From Lachnospiraceae bacterium (GTDB lineage Bacteria; Bacillota; Clostridia; Lachnospirales; Lachnospiraceae), in assembly GCA_017427415.1 (NCBI GenBank), contig JAFRSU010000047.1, positions 62,001 through 126,000 on the forward strand: a DNA stretch of 64,000 bases. The letters run 5' to 3'. Of the stretch, positions 8,254 through 17,683 are shown one piece after another (the stretch's first letter is position 1; each line of letters starts with the position of its first letter). Both the position numbers and the translations under genes were made by a program. Under the pieces are notes generated by a model. It did not search any database. It was not told the DNA's origin and saw nothing but the letters and a program-made list of their open reading frames with translations.

Positions 8254-9354
8254 TTAACTTTCTTCCTCAGGCTGCTTATCATCAGATACCTGTTTCATAT
8301 AATCCTCATGTATATCCCATTCACCCTTGTTGTTCAGATATACGTCTGTATATACATCATTCCAGTCGGCATGTCCTGACATTACGGTAAATCCGTTAAA
8401 ATATGAATCTCTTGTATAATTGAAATCTCCGGCACTGAAGTTGATCTTAAAATCGCCTGTGGGAAGTTTGATCATATTTGAATATTCCGCCATATAATAT
8501 CCGGTTTTTATCTCTTCTGATTCCTTGTAATCAAAAGAAATTACAAATACGGATTCCTGACGGCTGAAATCCTTTTTGATCATGGTATATATCGCATATA
8601 CGTCAAAGCTTCCTTCAAGGCTCGGGAAATTTTCTTCTGCACATGCTTCCTCAGCCTTCCTGATCGCGTTCTTTTTAAGTACTTCAAGATCTTCCTCACC
8701 TATCAGGTTTACATCCTCGAGATACTCCTCAAGACCTTCTACGGTATAAGTCTTTTCTGTTTTAGTGAGAACATATTTTGTGTTGTAATCTTTAGCGGAA
8801 TTCTTATTGTATTTTACGGTTATGGTGTCACCGTTCTTAAGATTTTCGGTAGCTGACAACGTCTTTTCTATCATAGACACTTCATGTTTATTCGAATCAC
8901 TGAGTCTGGCATATGCTTTACCGCTTACACCGTAATAATTGATATAAAGCTTGTCAAAAGGATCTATCTCCGTCACGGTTTCTTTATTGGTATTGGATTT
9001 ATTCATCATATCGGAGTATCTTCTGACGCTGAATGCTATCGTAGCAAAAATGCTTAAGCAGAACATACTGACAAACACTATAGCGATGATCTTTGCAACC
9101 TTCTTAGCACTCTGTACACTTGCCTGAACGTTCGCAGCCCTGTTTGCGGTATTGTTTCTGTACATGTTGTTCATGATATCCCTGATCTGCATATCCTGGA
9201 TATCATCACGTTCACGGTCCCTTTTCTCACCGTACACTTCGGTCATGTCAAGGACTGCACCGCAAAACTCACAATGAGTGGTCTTATTGTTCTCATCATA
9301 ATTAACTTTTGCCCCGCAAGCAGGACATATGACGGTTTTAACGTTGATTGCCAT
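8254..9354 (-). CDS. Zinc-ribbon membrane protein next to reverse transcriptase
   Basis: 366 residues. An N-terminal zinc ribbon is formed by C10, C13, C28 and C31 (CPAC...CEFC). A charged stretch and then one membrane segment (about residues 88-110, KIIAIVFVSMFCLSIFATIAF) separate it from a roughly 250-residue extracytoplasmic part without recognised domain, ending in an acidic tail. The layout suggests a cytoplasmic ribbon coupled to an external sensor or structural region. The start has an AAAGGAG site 22 bp after the reverse-transcriptase stop, so the two genes are almost certainly co-transcribed. Confidence 0.75.
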   Translation of the reverse strand: MAINVKTVICPACGAKVNYDENNKTTHCEFCGAVLDMTEVYGEKRDRERDDIQDMQIRDIMNNMYRNNTANRAANVQASVQSAKKVAKIIAIVFVSMFCLSIFATIAFSVRRYSDMMNKSNTNKETVTEIDPFDKLYINYYGVSGKAYARLSDSNKHEVSMIEKTLSATENLKNGDTITVKYNKNSAKDYNTKYVLTKTEKTYTVEGLEEYLEDVNLIGEEDLEVLKKNAIRKAEEACAEENFPSLEGSFDVYAIYTMIKKDFSRQESVFVISFDYKESEEIKTGYYMAEYSNMIKLPTGDFKINFSAGDFNYTRDSYFNGFTVMSGHADWNDVYTDVYLNNKGEWDIHEDYMKQVSDDKQPEEES

Positions 9355-9376
9355 TTAACCATCTCCTTTTGCTGTA

Positions 9377-10636
9377 TTATTTAGCCGTTTTCCGTTCCCG
9401 GCATCCTTTATGATACTCGTTAATAAGCGGGCGGTATCCGAGTTTTTTTATATCCTCATATCTGAGATTGTAATTACGTTTTGTATGCCTGCCCGTATAA
9501 ATGAACCTTATACATTCCTGCATATAATGGTCTATCTCCCTTAAGGTCACATCCGTTGTGATGATAGGGAAATACCATCTGCACCATGTAAGCTCAGACC
9601 TTATGGGATTTTCGAAAAACTTTTTATTGAAATATTTTATATATACCCGTACGGCTTTTGAAGGCTCTGCCTTCTTTTTTGCTTTCCATCTGTCTACCGC
9701 TCTTGCCTTGCGGCGCAGCTTCTTCTTTATTTTCTCAAAAGATGAAACTGCTACATCCACTTCCCCGCCTTTAAACGAGAAACCTAAAAACTCGAAAGAA
9801 TCTTGTGGGGCGATATGCATGATCTTATCGGGGTTAAGCGTAAGCTTTTTATCCTCCAGGAACTTATATATGTATTCAAGTTCCGTATTAAGGCTTTCAC
9901 GGCCATGCATAAAAAGTATCATGTCATCCGAGTATCTGGCATAAAAGCAGTCCTTACCTTCAAAATGCTTATCAAGTTCGTCCAGATACAGGTTGGCCAA
10001 AAACGGCGATAACGGGCTTCCTGCCATCATGCCCTTATGGATAGGGCTTAACTCTTCAGCTTTAGCATCCCCGTTATCATGTAAACGCACATTATATGCA
10101 GGATTTTTCAATATATTGTGAAATAACGCCTTAAGCTTATCCTGTCCTGTAAGTACTTCATCCAGTTTTTCAAGTATGATATCCGTATCGGCAGAATTAA
10201 AATAATCATGTATATCAAGCTTTATCCCATACATGTCAGACAGGTTTTTCTGCTTTATAAGTCTGGCCACCGCAGTCTTTACACTTCTCTCACGTCTGAA
10301 GGAATACAGGTTATCACTGAATATATCATCATATCCGTGCAGGCAGTACCCGAAAAACTTGAGCAGCCACGAGGCTTCCGGAGCAAATGAGAATACCGCT
10401 CTTTTCTTGCCCGTACCCTTTTTGTTCAGCATTATAAGCTCCGGTATCGGGAACTCACTTTTAAGCTCATACTCGTTTAATACGTTCATATATATTTTTT
10501 CATCTATATAAGTACGCAGCCTTTTTATATCTGCCTTATAAGCATGCTCACTGGCAGCGAAGTCTTCATAAAACTTTTCCCATTCCTCTGCTTCATGAGC
10601 CATCTCATATATATCATGTATTCCGGTATTGCTCAC
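9377..10636 (-). CDS. Stand-alone reverse transcriptase (group II-like RT, not in an intron)
   Basis: 419 residues. RT motifs run in order: basic LNKKGTGKKRAVFSF (about 70-84), NLYSFRRERSVKTA (RT2 region, 109-122), KLDIHDYF with the first catalytic aspartate D141, GMMAGSPLSPFLANLYL (202-218, replacing the usual PQG of motif 4), ARYSDDMILF with D237/D238, and FEFLGFSF (281-288). All three metal-binding aspartates are kept. A basic C-terminal thumb-like region (about 290-419) follows; no maturase zinc-finger or HNH endonuclease domain is seen, and no group II intron RNA ends were noticed around it. It could be a domesticated cellular or defence-type RT. The RT fold is certain; its role is unknown. 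Confidence 0.88.
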   Translation of the reverse strand: MSNTGIHDIYEMAHEAEEWEKFYEDFAASEHAYKADIKRLRTYIDEKIYMNVLNEYELKSEFPIPELIMLNKKGTGKKRAVFSFAPEASWLLKFFGYCLHGYDDIFSDNLYSFRRERSVKTAVARLIKQKNLSDMYGIKLDIHDYFNSADTDIILEKLDEVLTGQDKLKALFHNILKNPAYNVRLHDNGDAKAEELSPIHKGMMAGSPLSPFLANLYLDELDKHFEGKDCFYARYSDDMILFMHGRESLNTELEYIYKFLEDKKLTLNPDKIMHIAPQDSFEFLGFSFKGGEVDVAVSSFEKIKKKLRRKARAVDRWKAKKKAEPSKAVRVYIKYFNKKFFENPIRSELTWCRWYFPIITTDVTLREIDHYMQECIRFIYTGRHTKRNYNLRYEDIKKLGYRPLINEYHKGCRERKTAK

Positions 10637-10695
10637 TTTTTATGCCTCTGTCTTAATTGTATAAGATTTTTACCTCGAAAACATCTTCAGCTTAC

Positions 10696-10724
10696 ATTAT
10701 ATTCTATTTTTCAGATAATATCAA
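10696..10724 (-). promoter_or_regulatory. Sigma-A type promoter for reverse transcriptase gene
   Basis: TTGATA, 17-nt spacer, perfect TATAAT on the minus strand, leaving a leader of about 50 nt before the RT start codon. The RT group therefore has its own housekeeping-type promoter. Confidence 0.78.
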
Positions 10725-10757
10725 CTGTATGCTTTGCAAAATAACAGATATTAATAC

Positions 10758-10822
10758 GGGGTCAGGTACCATTAAAATTTTATTAACTGCGAATTTTTAA
10801 CAATTTAATGGTACCTGACCCC
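10758..10822. repeat. Long-arm palindrome GGGGTCAGGTACCATTAAA
   Basis: A 65-bp inverted repeat with 19-bp perfect arms and a central AT-rich loop. It lies 8 bp after the stop of the GGDEF gene and just upstream of the RT promoter. Its architecture (GGGG-GG core arms abutting a stop codon) mirrors the family B repeats although the core sequence differs. It could act as terminator for the gene at 10831-12732, though no long T run follows. Confidence 0.85.
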
Positions 10823-10830
10823 TATACTTA

Positions 10831-12732
10831 TTATTTACTTAGTTTACGGTGTGCTATCTGTTTCTGTATATACATGGAATCATCAGCCACTTTTACGTAA
10901 TCGGCTATCTCGCGTTTATCATCGGGTGTTATCACGCAATATCCGACACTTACTGATAGTACAAAGCTCAGAGAAAGTGTATTTATAAATGCTTCCATGC
11001 CCTTTAATGTCTCTATCTGGATACCGGATACATCCCCCTCAAAGCCCTCGGGACTGCCTACGGCTATAAACTCGTCTCCACCGTATCTTCCGAACAGCCA
11101 GTCACCTCCGTTTAAGGAATCCCTCAATGCATCTGCGGTGGCTTTTATGGCGAGGTCACCGTTTAAGTGACCGTAATTGTCGTTTATATCCTTCATCTTG
11201 TCTATATCGGCGAACAATAAGACGCATTTTTTCCCGTTGGCCTTACATTCATTGATGTAGGAATACAGCACCTTATCACAGCCCATCCTGTTATACATAC
11301 CGGTAAGGAAATCCGTCATGTATATCTCTTTAAGCTTCCTGTTGGCCTGCCGGGCGATGATAAATCTCTTCATGTTGATAAAAAACGAATCAAAGTTCAC
11401 AACCCACGAACGCAGGGTTCTTTCGTAAAGCATCTTTGTATCGTTCTTAAGTACGATATATCCGATGATAAACTTCATATAACTCATCGGCAGGAAAATA
11501 TACAGATTGGATTTTTCATCCGAAGGATCACCTATCGGGAAAAGATCCGTTTTATCAAAAAGTCCGGGAGCAAGCACATTTCCGTTTTTTCTGGCGAATA
11601 TAAGCTTCATCTTATCACTGTATCCGCGGATACGTTCGGGATATTCCTCTTCATCAGCATGGAAAAAATCAGGTTCCATACAGATACAGAAATCACCTGC
11701 GGGATATCTGGTTTTTGAAAGTATACCGTTTAGCTTGTCCAGTAATTCTTCTTCGCTTTCAATCGAAGTGGAAGAAGTCCTGAGCATAGAAAAGAACATA
11801 TCCATAAGTGATGATTCCGAACCCTTGGTATAAGCTCCCCTTATAGAAGAAAGTCTTTTGTCAAGTCTTTCCTTAGAAGGCGTACAGTTACAGCTTTCCG
11901 CTGCCAAAAACTCAGAATCATAAAGCTTTTCATAAGACGGATCGGGCTTTTCGATAAGTTCCAATATCTTATGATATGACTGTTTTCCGAGCTTATCCCA
12001 TGGCCTTTTTACCGTTGAAAGCATCGGGAATGTTTCCTGACCGGCATTTATACAGTCAAAACCTGTAACGAAGCAGTCTTTTGGAACATCGTATCCGAAA
12101 TTGTTAAGTGAAGAAACTGCACCCAATGCCATATGATCGTTGGCGCATACAAAGGCATCAGGCAGCTCATTTCCGGCTTCAAGATAAAATCTTACCTGTT
12201 CGGATGTAGTATAATAACCGTAGTCACCCGGAAGCTCCTTATAAAGCTCGAGACCATGAGCAGAAAGTGCGTCAAGCACAGCCTGTTTTCTGGTGATGTT
12301 TTCCTGATTATCCTTGATACCGGCACAATAAATGATCTTTTTGCAGCCATGTTCGGTGATCAGGTGCTCAACCGCATCATACATACCTTTCCTGTTACCG
12401 GTACCCATAAATGCTGCTCCGTCTATTTTAACCTCCAGACTTAACGCGGGCACTCCCTTATCGACAAAAAGATGCTTTACACGCTCAGCTTCATCCGGGA
12501 TATTGAATGAATTGGTCAGTATTATGATACCGTCAAAATCCGTGACCTTAGGCAAATGGAACAGATTAAGCTGGCACATATTGTTCTTACTGTTGTCGGA
12601 TGCAAGAATGAATGTTGTAAACAGCAAAATATCGGTTCCGTCTTTTGCTGCTTCTTCCTGTATACCGGTTACTATCTGTTTTAAAAATTCAGCCGACCAT
12701 CCGTTGGCAAACACACCGATCCGTTTCTTCAT
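10831..12732 (-). CDS. LacI-type sugar-binding sensor fused to GGDEF diguanylate cyclase
   Basis: 633 residues without signal peptide or membrane segment. Residues 1-280 are a periplasmic-binding/LacI-type sensor (KKRIGVFANGWSAEF start, PDAFVCANDHMALGA, FVTGFDCI), but the helix-turn-helix of LacI is absent. A middle region of unknown fold (about 290-460) leads to a GGDEF domain with the intact active-site GGDEF at 551-555; no RxxD inhibitory site is seen five residues upstream. It is predicted to be a cytoplasmic enzyme that makes cyclic di-GMP in response to a sugar-like ligand. It is 58 bp downstream of the GH3 gene, suggesting co-expression with carbohydrate degradation. Confidence 0.85.
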   Translation of the reverse strand: MKKRIGVFANGWSAEFLKQIVTGIQEEAAKDGTDILLFTTFILASDNSKNNMCQLNLFHLPKVTDFDGIIILTNSFNIPDEAERVKHLFVDKGVPALSLEVKIDGAAFMGTGNRKGMYDAVEHLITEHGCKKIIYCAGIKDNQENITRKQAVLDALSAHGLELYKELPGDYGYYTTSEQVRFYLEAGNELPDAFVCANDHMALGAVSSLNNFGYDVPKDCFVTGFDCINAGQETFPMLSTVKRPWDKLGKQSYHKILELIEKPDPSYEKLYDSEFLAAESCNCTPSKERLDKRLSSIRGAYTKGSESSLMDMFFSMLRTSSTSIESEEELLDKLNGILSKTRYPAGDFCICMEPDFFHADEEEYPERIRGYSDKMKLIFARKNGNVLAPGLFDKTDLFPIGDPSDEKSNLYIFLPMSYMKFIIGYIVLKNDTKMLYERTLRSWVVNFDSFFINMKRFIIARQANRKLKEIYMTDFLTGMYNRMGCDKVLYSYINECKANGKKCVLLFADIDKMKDINDNYGHLNGDLAIKATADALRDSLNGGDWLFGRYGGDEFIAVGSPEGFEGDVSGIQIETLKGMEAFINTLSLSFVLSVSVGYCVITPDDKREIADYVKVADDSMYIQKQIAHRKLSK

Positions 12733-12790
12733 ACATTTACCCTTTTAGTCATACCTTATCAGTTATACCCTATTGGTCAAACATATTTTT

Positions 12791-15019
12791 TCATTCAACA
12801 ATAACGGAAATCCCCATACATTTCTTTCCGGTCAGTTCCTCACTTCTTCTGTCCGGCTGCTGGTTTCCGATGTATACTTTATAATTACCGGGATTAAGCT
12901 TCCATTCTCCGTTCTCGTCAAAAAGACCGAAAGCATTTTCATCGAGGCTTATTGTTACTTCCTTTTCTTCGCCGGCAGCTAAATGTACCTTCTTTAATGC
13001 TTTTAGCTGTCTTACGGGTGCACCCTTAAGGTTAAGCGCAGTATAATCCACATAAGCCTGTACAGTGGCTGCACCGGCCATATTGCCCTTATTTGCCACC
13101 TTTACGGTGATATCTATGGAGTCTGCGCCCGACTTATAATATATATTGTTTCTGTCAAGCTCGCCGTTTACTTGTCTGTAAGCATCGGGACCTGCTACGA
13201 TCTTTGTGACAGTCTCTTCAAAATCAGTGTAGCTTAAGCCGTATCCGAAGGGATAGAGAGGCTCTTCAGTCATATATCTGTAGGTTCTGCCCTTCATATT
13301 ATAATCGGTAAACTCAGGCAGCGTATTCTTTTCACTGTAGAAGGTAAGCGGCAGATGTCCTTCGGGGTTTTTCTTGCCGAAGATAACATTTGCTATAGCA
13401 GTGCCGCCGAGTGCGCCGGGATACCAGCCCTGGATGATGGCCTTAAACTGTGATGAAGCCTTATCTAAAGCTATGGCACTTCCTGCCAAAACTACAAGTA
13501 CTGCAGGCTTTCCTGATGCAGCTATCGCATCAAGTACTTCCTGCTGTAACCCGGGAAGTAAAAGGTTGGGCTTATCCCCGCTGCCGTATGCGTTTCCGGT
13601 ATCGCCTTCTTCGCCTTCAAGTGTGGCATCAAGACCCATTACCGCTACTATCACATCGCTTACATCACATACAGCCTTTACTTCAGCTAAACGATCCGAC
13701 TTTTCACCCAAAGGCTCTACCTTAGGCTTATACAGGTCACAGCCGTTAGATGCATATACTCTCGTACCGCTGTTTTCCACTTCACGGCGGATACCCTCGA
13801 GTACAGTCACATACTCGGATGCGGTACCTTCATAGTTTCCTACAAGTGCTTTGCGGTTGTCGGCATTAGGACCGATCACACCTATTGCTCTTATATTGTT
13901 TTTGTTTAGAGGAAGCATACCCCCGTCATTTTTAAGGAGTACGATGCTTTCCTCCGACATACGCAGGTTGATGTCTTTTGAAGTATATGAATCAACATGT
14001 GTATAATCGATCGATGCATAAGGGTTATCACTTTCGGTATTATAACCCGATACGAAATTACCGTTTTCATCCTCATCAAGGATACCGAGCTTAAAGCGTG
14101 TGGTAAGCACATTGGTAAGTGCTTCGTCTATCCTTTCTTCTGTCGTATATCCCTTACCTACTGCCTGGAGCAGATATTCAAAAAGATTTCCGCAATTTAT
14201 ATCGCAGCCGTTCGTCATGGCAAGTCCTACGGACTCTACAGGTGAAGATGTGATACCATGGCCTTCATTTATATCCCTTATAGCCCAGCAGTCGGAAGTC
14301 ACATGACCTTCAAAGCCCCACTCTTTTCTTAAGATATCCTGCAGTAAGGTCTTTGATGCACAGCAAGCTTCGCCGTTGGTCCTGTTATAAGCGCCCATGA
14401 CAGCTTCTACCTTAGCCTCCGTGACCAGAGCCTTAAATGCAGGAAGATATGTTTCCCTTAAGTCCTGCTTCGAGCACTCCGCATTAAAGCTGTGGCGGAT
14501 GCTCTCAGGTCCCGAATGAACAGCGAAATGCTTGGCACATGCGGCTGCCTTCATGTATTTGTCGTCATCGCCCTGAATACCCTTAACAAAGCTTACACCG
14601 AGACGCGAGGTCAGATACGGATCCTCGCCGTATGTCTCGTGGCCTCTGCCCCAGCGGGGATCTCTGAATATATTGATATTGGGAGCCCAGAATGTAAGTC
14701 CCTTGTATATGCCGTTGTCACCGTACTTGTCCTGTATGTTGAACTTGGCTCTGCCTTCGGTGGATATAACATCGGCTACGAGTCCTAAAAGTTCCTCATC
14801 AAATGCTGCAGCCATACCTATGGCCTGAGGAAATACCGTAGCCTCGCCGGCACGTGCAACACCGTGAAGTGCCTCGTTCCAGTAATTATATGCCGAAAGT
14901 CCGAGCCTCGGTATAGCAGGTGCTGTGTGACGGAGCTGGTATACCTTTTCCGTCAGAGTCATTTTTGATACAAGATCTTTTGCTTTTTTACGACATTCTG
15001 CCTCTCTTGTCTTGTTCAT
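12791..15019 (-). CDS. Glycoside hydrolase family 3 (beta-xylosidase/beta-glucosidase type)
   Basis: 742 residues with the three-part GH3 layout: TIM-barrel domain (about 1-300) with RHETYGEDPYL-type motif and the nucleophile in TSDCWAIRD (D243); alpha/beta sandwich domain (about 350-570, EGEEGDTGNAYGSGD region); and a C-terminal fibronectin-III-like domain (about 620-730). The barrel motifs resemble the xylosidase/arabinosidase branch more than classical beta-glucosidases. No signal peptide is present, so it acts in the cytoplasm on imported oligosaccharides, consistent with the ABC importer genes upstream in the same direction. Confidence 0.88.
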   Translation of the reverse strand: MNKTREAECRKKAKDLVSKMTLTEKVYQLRHTAPAIPRLGLSAYNYWNEALHGVARAGEATVFPQAIGMAAAFDEELLGLVADVISTEGRAKFNIQDKYGDNGIYKGLTFWAPNINIFRDPRWGRGHETYGEDPYLTSRLGVSFVKGIQGDDDKYMKAAACAKHFAVHSGPESIRHSFNAECSKQDLRETYLPAFKALVTEAKVEAVMGAYNRTNGEACCASKTLLQDILRKEWGFEGHVTSDCWAIRDINEGHGITSSPVESVGLAMTNGCDINCGNLFEYLLQAVGKGYTTEERIDEALTNVLTTRFKLGILDEDENGNFVSGYNTESDNPYASIDYTHVDSYTSKDINLRMSEESIVLLKNDGGMLPLNKNNIRAIGVIGPNADNRKALVGNYEGTASEYVTVLEGIRREVENSGTRVYASNGCDLYKPKVEPLGEKSDRLAEVKAVCDVSDVIVAVMGLDATLEGEEGDTGNAYGSGDKPNLLLPGLQQEVLDAIAASGKPAVLVVLAGSAIALDKASSQFKAIIQGWYPGALGGTAIANVIFGKKNPEGHLPLTFYSEKNTLPEFTDYNMKGRTYRYMTEEPLYPFGYGLSYTDFEETVTKIVAGPDAYRQVNGELDRNNIYYKSGADSIDITVKVANKGNMAGAATVQAYVDYTALNLKGAPVRQLKALKKVHLAAGEEKEVTISLDENAFGLFDENGEWKLNPGNYKVYIGNQQPDRRSEELTGKKCMGISVIVE

Positions 15020-15037
15020 CTTTTTCCCCTTTTCTAT

Positions 15038-15577
15038 TTATAGTTTTGTTATAATATCCAATGCTTTTTCCGTTATCTCATCGATATCATACTTATCCGT
15101 GATCTCTATGACCGGTATATCAAACTTTTCCGCTTCCTCTTTTAACTCTTTGCTGCAGTTGATCAAGCGCTCGAGATCTACCTCGTCCTCTATCCTGTTT
15201 TCTATAACGCTTCCATAGTCCGCAACAGCGCCGATGTTTTTACGAAGATACTCTTCAGACATAGTGATGTAGAAACATCTGATATCCTTTAAATACTTCT
15301 CATCAAACTGTTCCCGCCACTCGGAAGGTATATAGCACCCTTCCACTATCATGTTCTGATCGTTCTCTATCGCGGTCTTTATGATCTCGGCAGCATAGGG
15401 CCAGAGAAAGTACCTCATCTCATAATCATCTTCACATGTAAGGTCCGTAAGCCTTCCGCGTATGAACATCATCTTCAGATGGTCAAGAGACAGATAAGGA
15501 ATCTTAAGTTTTTCAAGCAGCTTTTGTGCAAGAAAGGTTTTACCCACATGCGAACTGCCACCTATCAGTATGATCAT
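15038..15577 (-). CDS. P-loop kinase-like protein
   Basis: 179 residues. GGSSHVGKT at residues 6-14 is a Walker A loop of the adenylate/shikimate-kinase-like class, followed by a SLDHLKMMF segment in which an acidic residue may bind substrate. A VEGCYIPSEW segment corresponds to the region after strand 3. Related proteins are annotated as adenylate-kinase-like or zeta-toxin-like kinases of unknown substrate. It lies between GH3 and the SGNH esterase genes with gaps of about 20 bp, so a role in phosphorylating a sugar or signal in this locus is possible but unproven. Confidence 0.65.
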   Translation of the reverse strand: MIILIGGSSHVGKTFLAQKLLEKLKIPYLSLDHLKMMFIRGRLTDLTCEDDYEMRYFLWPYAAEIIKTAIENDQNMIVEGCYIPSEWREQFDEKYLKDIRCFYITMSEEYLRKNIGAVADYGSVIENRIEDEVDLERLINCSKELKEEAEKFDIPVIEITDKYDIDEITEKALDIITKL

Positions 15578-15600
15578 AAATTCTCCCTGATTTTTTAATA

Positions 15601-17463
15601 TTATCGGATTCCGAATGCAAGTATGGTAAACTTCTTATCTTCGTCACCCTCATGCATTGCTATCTTCACATTATGTCTTGCTTTTTCATCATTATCGAAA
15701 ACGATCAACGCATTGCAATGTGTCCAGCCTATCTCTTTGGGATCTACAGTCCTTACGAGCTTGTCATCCACAAATATATCAGCTTTTCCTTCATCCGGTG
15801 CGGCAGAATCCAGTGTCACGATCATCAAAAGCTTACACTCAGCATCAAGTGTCAAAGGCTTGTTACCGCTGATATGCCGTCTGTTATCGGAATACTGCAT
15901 GGTACCGAACAGATCAAAATCACGTTCCGCATACTGGGATGCAGGATCCTTTTCCGAGAAATCACCAAGATCAAAAGCATTAACTTTCCAGGTATTTCCG
16001 AAGCCGTCATCGCCGTTTATACCGCTCTCCAAGTACTTTCCGCCCGGTATATCTTTAGAATCCTTACCGATGGTAAGAAGGCTTACATATTCAAAGTGAT
16101 CTGACATAAGGGCATTTTCAGGCATCTTATATGTTTCAAGAGCCTTGGTCATAGGCTTCAACAATGTCTCTGTCATTTTCCCGGTCTTTAAACCGGATGC
16201 TTTTTCCATGGCAGTGGCTGCTTCGTCCGCTTTCTTTAACAGATTGATGATACAGTCGGCCATAATGGTATGTCCGAGATTTGTCGGGTGATATCTGTCA
16301 TAGAAATACTGGTCTTTTGTGATGATCCTGCCCTGTTCCTTTGAAGTATAGAACTGTGCTGTCACGGCATTTTTGGCGCTGACCATGGGTATATCATAAT
16401 GGAAACCTATGGGACTTAGCCTCTCCTGAAGGTTATAGTCATCTATAAATACGCTGAATATGATGATGACCGCAGGCATATTTTTCATCATAAGGAAACG
16501 TCTGATAAGACCTTCAAAGCACTTGCCCTTCGTCTCATCGCCTTCATCATTTACGGCAAACTCAACTACGGCGATATCGGGCTCCCTGTCCGGATCGATA
16601 CCTTCACCTGCACCCTCTTTTAAGAAATATCCGCCTCTCAGTATATCCCTGTCAAACCTGACTATACCGAACTCCGAGGGAGTACCGCCTACACCGGCTT
16701 TTACATACTCGGTGTTGTGAGCCGTTGAAAACATTTCATCAAAAGCCTTATAAGTCTTATATGCGTAGCATTCGGCATTAATAGGCGTAGCACCTGCACC
16801 TTGTGTGATGGAGCCGCCGATAAATGCCATCTTTACTGACTCTCCGCGCTTAGCTTTATTTATGGCTTTATTAAGTCTTTCGATATTGCCCATAGATACA
16901 AGGGACTGTGCTATAAGCTCTTTATATCTGTCCGAATTGATATCTACCGGGTCTGAAGGCACAAACTCCGGTGCTGTATATCCGTCATTCAGGTAAAGCT
17001 TTACCATGACTGTGGCAGGAAACTCCGCTTTGTCAAAATGGAAACGTATCTGGCCGATACGGTCATCATCCTCTTTCCATTCCACCTCATTTAACGGGAT
17101 AAGATATTCGGTACCGTCTGATGTAAGCCTTGCTTTAAGGCTGGTACCGCCGTTATAGGTGTCATTCTTTCCATATATCTGAAGGACAAACTCGCCGTCT
17201 ACCCCTTTTTCATTTATCATGGATACGCCGATACCGTATACGAGCTTTTTAAAATCTTCGATAGGCCCGAGCATCTTAAGGATTTCGAAATCATCCACTC
17301 CTCCTACCATTTTAGCCATGGCCGGCATTCTTCCATCATCCATGAAAAGAAAGCAGACTCCTTCCCCGTCTCTGCCGGGATTGGCAAAAATCTGCTTATC
17401 GTACATTAAGTATATCGCCGGTCTCTTTTTTACCGGATCTTTAGGTGCTACAGGACCTGCCAT
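15601..17463 (-). CDS. SGNH/GDSL hydrolase with N- and C-terminal accessory domains (carbohydrate esterase-like)
   Basis: 620 residues when started at the third codon of the longest frame, since GGAGG is 8 nt upstream of that ATG and only 2 nt before the first. Residues 1-190 form a beta-rich domain; the SGNH hydrolase domain follows with block I GGSITQG (Ser220 in long-frame numbering), block III N307 (EFAVND) and block V DRYHP (D391, H394), i.e. a complete catalytic set. A beta-sandwich of about 190 residues closes the protein. No signal peptide is seen. It probably removes acetyl or similar groups from imported hemicellulose fragments, judging by its GH3 neighbour. Confidence 0.78.
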   Translation of the reverse strand: MAGPVAPKDPVKKRPAIYLMYDKQIFANPGRDGEGVCFLFMDDGRMPAMAKMVGGVDDFEILKMLGPIEDFKKLVYGIGVSMINEKGVDGEFVLQIYGKNDTYNGGTSLKARLTSDGTEYLIPLNEVEWKEDDDRIGQIRFHFDKAEFPATVMVKLYLNDGYTAPEFVPSDPVDINSDRYKELIAQSLVSMGNIERLNKAINKAKRGESVKMAFIGGSITQGAGATPINAECYAYKTYKAFDEMFSTAHNTEYVKAGVGGTPSEFGIVRFDRDILRGGYFLKEGAGEGIDPDREPDIAVVEFAVNDEGDETKGKCFEGLIRRFLMMKNMPAVIIIFSVFIDDYNLQERLSPIGFHYDIPMVSAKNAVTAQFYTSKEQGRIITKDQYFYDRYHPTNLGHTIMADCIINLLKKADEAATAMEKASGLKTGKMTETLLKPMTKALETYKMPENALMSDHFEYVSLLTIGKDSKDIPGGKYLESGINGDDGFGNTWKVNAFDLGDFSEKDPASQYAERDFDLFGTMQYSDNRRHISGNKPLTLDAECKLLMIVTLDSAAPDEGKADIFVDDKLVRTVDPKEIGWTHCNALIVFDNDEKARHNVKIAMHEGDEDKKFTILAFGIR

Positions 17464-17518
17464 AATCATATCCTCCCTGGAATTAATGTCATTTTATATT
17501 TTCAGACATATTTAAAAT

Positions 17519-17547
17519 ATTATACTATAAATATGCCACAATATCTA
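17519..17547 (-). promoter_or_regulatory. Promoter for esterase-kinase-GH3 transcription unit
   Basis: TAGATA, 17-nt spacer, perfect TATAAT on the minus strand, about 55 nt upstream of the esterase start. The -35 is weak (four of six), which suits activator control. Confidence 0.55.
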
Positions 17548-17683
17548 TATTTTTTTATATTTTATGTTGTCATATCTTGCTATCTTATATTTTCATAACC
17601 TTTGTTTTTCAATCTGATTAATCTCTTTTTTGTTCTTTCTTTAATTTAACTCCAAATATACTTATTATATTATTAAACAAAGT

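Noticed and set aside
9377..10636. Group II intron
   Set aside because: No maturase zinc finger, HNH domain, or intron 5'/3' boundary sequences were noticed near the RT gene, and it has its own ordinary promoter and a co-directional partner gene.
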